Under the pieces are notes generated by a model that saw nothing but the letters and a program-made list of their open reading frames with translations, searched no databases and was not told the DNA's origin. Below, piece by piece: positions 6,904 through 8,923 of a stretch of 8,923 nt of DNA. The DNA is taken from NCBI RefSeq assembly GCF_016785185.1, contig NZ_JAEKDY010000130.1, one strand, 5' to 3'. The stretch is from Heyndrickxia sporothermodurans (GTDB lineage Bacteria; Bacillota; Bacilli; Bacillales; Bacillaceae_C). The position numbers and the translations under genes were made by a program. Positions within the stretch are counted from its first letter, which is position 1. Every line of letters starts with the position of its first letter.

Positions 6904-6942
6904 CCATCTAGGGCCACTGCACTTCTTGCAGTATACTGTGTT

Positions 6943-6975
6943 AAGGAGCATTGGGTGCAACCAATGTTCCTTTTT
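6943..6975 (+). terminator. Intrinsic terminator of the toxin transcript
   Basis: AAGGAGCATTGG (6943-6954) pairs over 12 positions (one G-U) with CCAATGTTCCTT (6961-6972) around the loop GTGCAA. TTTTTATTATTTT follows from 6971. This is the strongest terminator in the window. Confidence 0.9.
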
Positions 6976-7005
6976 ATTATTTTCTATTATCTTCAGTATA
7001 TACAA

Positions 7006-7011
7006 ATTATA
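7006..7011 (-). promoter_or_regulatory. Candidate -10 for a leftward antitoxin RNA
   Basis: On the minus strand the sequence reads TATAAT at 7011-7006. A transcript starting near 6999 and reading leftward would be antisense to the toxin mRNA terminator and 3' hairpins, the usual place for a type I antitoxin RNA. No good -35 is seen at 17 bp, and the area is generally AT-rich, so this is only a candidate. Confidence 0.25.
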
Positions 7012-7067
7012 CGAGTGAATCAAATGTATTCTGCTATGATTTATCCCAAATTTAATTTGTTATATAA

Positions 7068-7205
7068 ATTACCAAATTATCGTTATTTGCTCTTTCAATC
7101 GTCGTAAGCACAGTCTTTGTATGGTTTACTATAATTATTTTTATGTTTACAATAAAAAAGTTAGCAAAACGTAATAAACATAACAAACAACAAATTTATA
7201 AATAA
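7068..7205 (+). other. Open remnant encoding a transmembrane segment and basic tail, no start
   Basis: A frame opens after TAA 7065-7067 and runs 45 codons to TAA 7203-7205. It reads LSLFALSIVVSTVFVWF, then a further hydrophobic stretch, then the basic KKLAKRNKHNK. The amphipathic layout looks protein-like. The only start-like codon is an ATG at 7143 with no ribosome binding site, leaving 20 residues. It may be the tail of a decayed small membrane protein gene, or chance in AT-rich DNA. The remaining bases between the toxin terminator and cutC show nothing else convincing. Confidence 0.25.
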
Positions 7206-7239
7206 TTGATGACAGTTCTTACACTGAGGAGGTTATAAA

Positions 7240-7935
7240 ATGATCATCGAAGTAATTACGGATTCGAAACACGATTCAATAATTGCTGAACAAGTAGGAG
7301 CTCATCGAATTGAATTAATTACAGGGGTATTAGAAGGTGGACTTACACCTAGTTATGGGTTAATTGAAGGTGTATGTCAGTCTGTTACAATTCCCGTTAA
7401 TGTTATGATTCGTCCGCATAGCCGAAGCTTTTGTTATACAGAGGAAGAATTGAAAATGATGGCACAAGATATTAAGATTTGTAAGGAACTTGGTGCGGCA
7501 GGAGTCGTTTTTGGAGCTATTACGGAGGATAAACGTGTTGACGAGCATGCCTTAAACTATTTAATTTCCGCAACAAAGGGATTGGACATTACTTTTCATC
7601 GAGCTTTTGATGAAGTTCACGATCAATTTGAAGCACTATGTATAATTGATCAACACAAGGAAATATCTAGGATATTAACTTCTGGCGGGAAAGCTAAAGC
7701 GATCGAAGCGACAAATCAACTCCAACAATTAGTTGAAAAGTCAAATAGAGTAGAAATTTTGGCTGGTTCAGGGTTGAAACCAAGTAATATTTCTCAACTT
7801 TTGGATGAAGTTCATGTTTCCGAAATTCATTTTGGCACTGGCGTTCGTTTTCAAGATAGTTTTTATCAAGATATTGATCCAGAAAAAATCCAAGAAGTTA
7901 TAAAGATTGCTGAAACATATTCTAAGAGAAAATAA
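7240..7935 (+). CDS. cutC: CutC family protein (copper homeostasis protein CutC)
   Basis: A 231-residue cytoplasmic TIM-barrel protein of normal CutC length. Family motifs are present in order: GAHRIELITGVLEGGLTPS (20-38), VNVMIRPH (53-60) with FCYTEEEL, GAAGVVFGAIT (85-95), TFHRAFD (118-124), RILTSGG (144-150), ILAGSGLKPSNI (173-184) and HFGTGVR (197-203). Start ATG7240 follows a clear Shine-Dalgarno GAGGAGGT (7226-7233). CutC was named for copper tolerance, but in E. coli that phenotype was traced to an sRNA (MicL) within the gene, so the protein's role is unsettled. Its C-terminal codons abut a headless rbsR fragment, so it is the last intact gene before a rearranged segment. TATAAT at 7130-7135 could be its -10, though without a good -35. 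Confidence 0.9.
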   Translation: MIIEVITDSKHDSIIAEQVGAHRIELITGVLEGGLTPSYGLIEGVCQSVTIPVNVMIRPHSRSFCYTEEELKMMAQDIKICKELGAAGVVFGAITEDKRVDEHALNYLISATKGLDITFHRAFDEVHDQFEALCIIDQHKEISRILTSGGKAKAIEATNQLQQLVEKSNRVEILAGSGLKPSNISQLLDEVHVSEIHFGTGVRFQDSFYQDIDPEKIQEVIKIAETYSKRK

Positions 7936-7936
7936 A

Positions 7937-8332
7937 CGGATTGATGTGAACTTTTATGTAATGGCAACGTCTTCCTTTTCTTTTAATGACGCCGAAAAGT
8001 GGGCGAAAGATTTGTTTGAAAAATATGGAGATACCGATGGAGTTATTGCTAGTAATGACATTGTGGCAACTGCGGTTTTACATGAATCATTACGCTCAGG
8101 AAGATCGATACCTGAGGATATACAAATAATCGGTTTTGATGATATTCCGCATAGTGCATTGTTGTTCCCGCCGTTGTCAACGATTAGACAACCTGCCTAT
8201 GAAATGGGGAAAGAAGCAGCAAAACTATTGATTAAACAGATAAAGAACAAAAAAGATGAAGAACAAAATATTCAATTACCTGTTGCTTTTATCGAAAGAA
8301 GTACAACGAGAAAGGTTGATCAAGATGTCTAA
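7937..8332 (+). pseudogene. rbsR: C-terminal fragment of ribose operon LacI-type repressor RbsR
   Basis: Only the last part of a LacI-family repressor remains, about 130 residues where about 330 are expected. It begins near KRIDVNF and contains the C-terminal half of the sugar-binding domain: TDGVIASNDIVATAVLHESL, then IIGFDDIPHSALLFPPLSTI, then RQPAYEMGKEAAKLL. The DNA-binding helix-turn-helix and the first half of the effector domain are missing, so it cannot repress. Its sequence starts within a few bases of the cutC stop codon (7933-7935) in another frame. The only start is a TTG at 7907 inside cutC. Assignment to RbsR rests on the ATG of rbsK overlapping its stop codon, as in Bacillus ribose operons. 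I infer that a deletion or rearrangement joined cutC to rbsR. Confidence 0.8.
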
Positions 8333-8717
8333 AATTGTCGTTATTGGTAGCTCATCAATCGATTTGGTCGTTTCAGCGGAGAGACGACCGAAAGCTGGTG
8401 AAACGATTATTGGGGAATCATTTAAAACGGTTCCAGGTGGAAAAGGGGCGAATCAGGCAGTTGCAGCAAGTCGTTTAGGAGCTCAAGTGTATATGGTTGG
8501 CTGTGTAGGTGATGATAACTTCGGGAAAGTAATACTAGATAATTTTAAAGAAAATGAAGTTATTATTGATTGTGTGGAACCGGTTACAGGTGTTGAGAGT
8601 GGTACAGCACATATAACACTTGCTGAAGGTGATAACAGCATTATTGTTGTTAAAGGGGCGAATAATTATGTAACTCCTGAGTATGTCAATCAAGCCAGAA
8701 ATATTATTGAAAGGTAA
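8325..8717 (+). pseudogene. rbsK: Ribokinase RbsK, 3' end cut by an IS66-family insertion
   Basis: Ribokinase phosphorylates D-ribose to ribose 5-phosphate; the whole enzyme is about 295 residues. Only about 129 native residues remain. VVIGSSSIDLVV (5-16) and the PfkB signature GGKGANQAVAASRLG (38-52), followed by VGCVGDDNFG (58-67), identify it well. The ATP-binding and catalytic-Asp half is missing. ATG8325 overlaps the rbsR stop in ATGTCTAA and follows AAAGGTTGATC, so it is preferred over the longer frame from 8256. After codon 129 the frame runs into GTAAGCG (8714-8720), the conserved tip of IS66-family elements, which supplies the TAA stop. The fragment should be inactive. The rest of the gene is expected beyond the element. 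Confidence 0.88.
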
Positions 8718-8727
8718 GCGTAAAATA

Positions 8728-8754
8728 ATCCCCACCTGTCAACCAGATGGGGAT
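8728..8754 (-). terminator. Transposase terminator at the IS66 end
   Basis: On the minus strand ATCCCCATCTG (8754-8744) pairs with CAGGTGGGGAT (8738-8728) with one G-U pair and a five-base loop. TATTTTACGC follows. On the plus strand the same position is a C-A mismatch, which supports leftward use after the transposase stop codon. Confidence 0.75.
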
Positions 8755-8761
8755 CGAGTTA

Positions 8762-8923
8762 TTATTTAGGTAAGTTTTTAAAATCTATGCAAACGATTGG
8801 AAGTGTTGTTGACCAAGGCAGTACTTTATCCAGGGCATTTTTATCTGTCAGATCAATGTTAGGTAACTTCTCAAATAAATAGCGAAGGTAATAATATGGG
8901 TTTAGGCCATTTTCCTTTGCTGT
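8762..8923 (-). CDS. IS66 family transposase, C-terminal end (partial)
   Basis: The minus strand from the window edge encodes 53 residues ending at TAA 8764-8762. It contains TAKENGLNPYYYLRYLFEKL and then ALDKVLPWS, the hallmark of the IS66 transposase C-terminal domain, where TAK.NGL.P..YL and LPW are conserved. The DDE catalytic core lies outside the window. It is followed by its own terminator and then the element's tip. Identification as IS66 is strong; whether the element is complete cannot be seen. Confidence 0.88.
   Translation of the reverse strand, partial: TAKENGLNPYYYLRYLFEKLPNIDLTDKNALDKVLPWSTTLPIVCIDFKNLPK

Larger units (their letters stand above)
8714..8923. mobile_element. End of an IS66-family insertion sequence (partial)
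   Basis: The element's tip is taken at GTAAGCGTAAAATAATCCCC from 8714. GTAAGCG is the conserved terminal sequence of IS66-family inverted repeats. It coincides exactly with the loss of rbsK homology and is followed inward by a transposase C-terminus reading away from the tip. IS66 elements usually duplicate 8 bp of target, so ATTGAAAG (8706-8713) is the predicted duplication. The far end lies outside the window. Confidence 0.8.

Noticed and set aside
4076..6975. Shared CAATGTTCCTTT at the MFS and toxin terminators as a repeat family
   Set aside because: The similarity is limited to a short terminator arm; the loops and flanks differ, so convergence is more likely.
6624..7023. Minus-strand frames over the toxin locus, including one with a CxxC-like pair
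   Set aside because: They have no ribosome binding sites, cross the hairpins and terminator, and look like shadows of the structured RNA region.
8256..8324. Ribokinase start upstream of ATG8325
   Set aside because: The extra residues lie over the rbsR reading frame and are not like RbsK, whereas ATG8325 begins the family's MSKIVVIG sequence.
1..8923. CRISPR array, tRNA or rRNA genes
   Set aside because: No regularly spaced repeats and no tRNA or rRNA-like conserved segments were seen on either strand.

Overview
The window looks like an AT-rich Bacillaceae chromosome. Shine-Dalgarno sites are strong and purine-rich, TTG and GTG starts are common, and intrinsic terminators are clear. The gene families are typical of Bacillus relatives: LacI-type RbsR and RbsK, CutC, a TetR/SDR pair, a Hol-Tox-like small toxin and an IS66-family element. 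No species can be named from the sequence alone.

Left part (1-2660). A short tail of an unknown reading frame runs into a perfect 40-bp palindrome with a C6/G6 centre. Just after it begins a PQQ-dependent dehydrogenase with a fused C-terminal cytochrome c domain. This gene has lost its start codon, ribosome binding site and export signal. It ends at a terminator and is followed by a small secreted protein with its own terminator.

Middle part (2690-6578). An intact MFS transporter ends at a terminator that can work in both directions. Facing it is a small polytopic membrane protein, possibly an ECF-type S component, broken by one frameshift in an A5 run (T5 on the coding strand). Divergent from that lies an SDR oxidoreductase followed 27 bp later by a TetR regulator. 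An imperfect palindrome of the TetR-operator type sits just upstream of the SDR ribosome binding site, so the pair is probably autoregulated.

Toxin locus (6686-6975). A 32-aa membrane peptide of the putative holin-like toxin type is missed by ordinary ORF length cut-offs. It has an extended -10 promoter overlapped by a LexA/DinR-like box. Its Shine-Dalgarno lies inside a hairpin ending one base before the ATG. There are long 5'-3' complementary blocks, a hairpin starting at the stop codon, and a strong terminator. This fits a type I toxin-antitoxin cassette that may answer to DNA damage, and it is the most interesting part of the window.

Right part (7226-8923). An intact cutC abuts the C-terminal half of a ribose-operon LacI repressor (rbsR) that lacks its DNA-binding half. 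The repressor fragment overlaps rbsK by 8 bp. RbsK is cut after about 129 residues by the end of an IS66-family element whose transposase C-terminus reads leftward from the window edge. The ribose operon here is therefore broken twice, by a deletion or rearrangement and by an insertion. With the truncated dehydrogenase and the frameshifted membrane gene, the window shows a genome accumulating gene losses.
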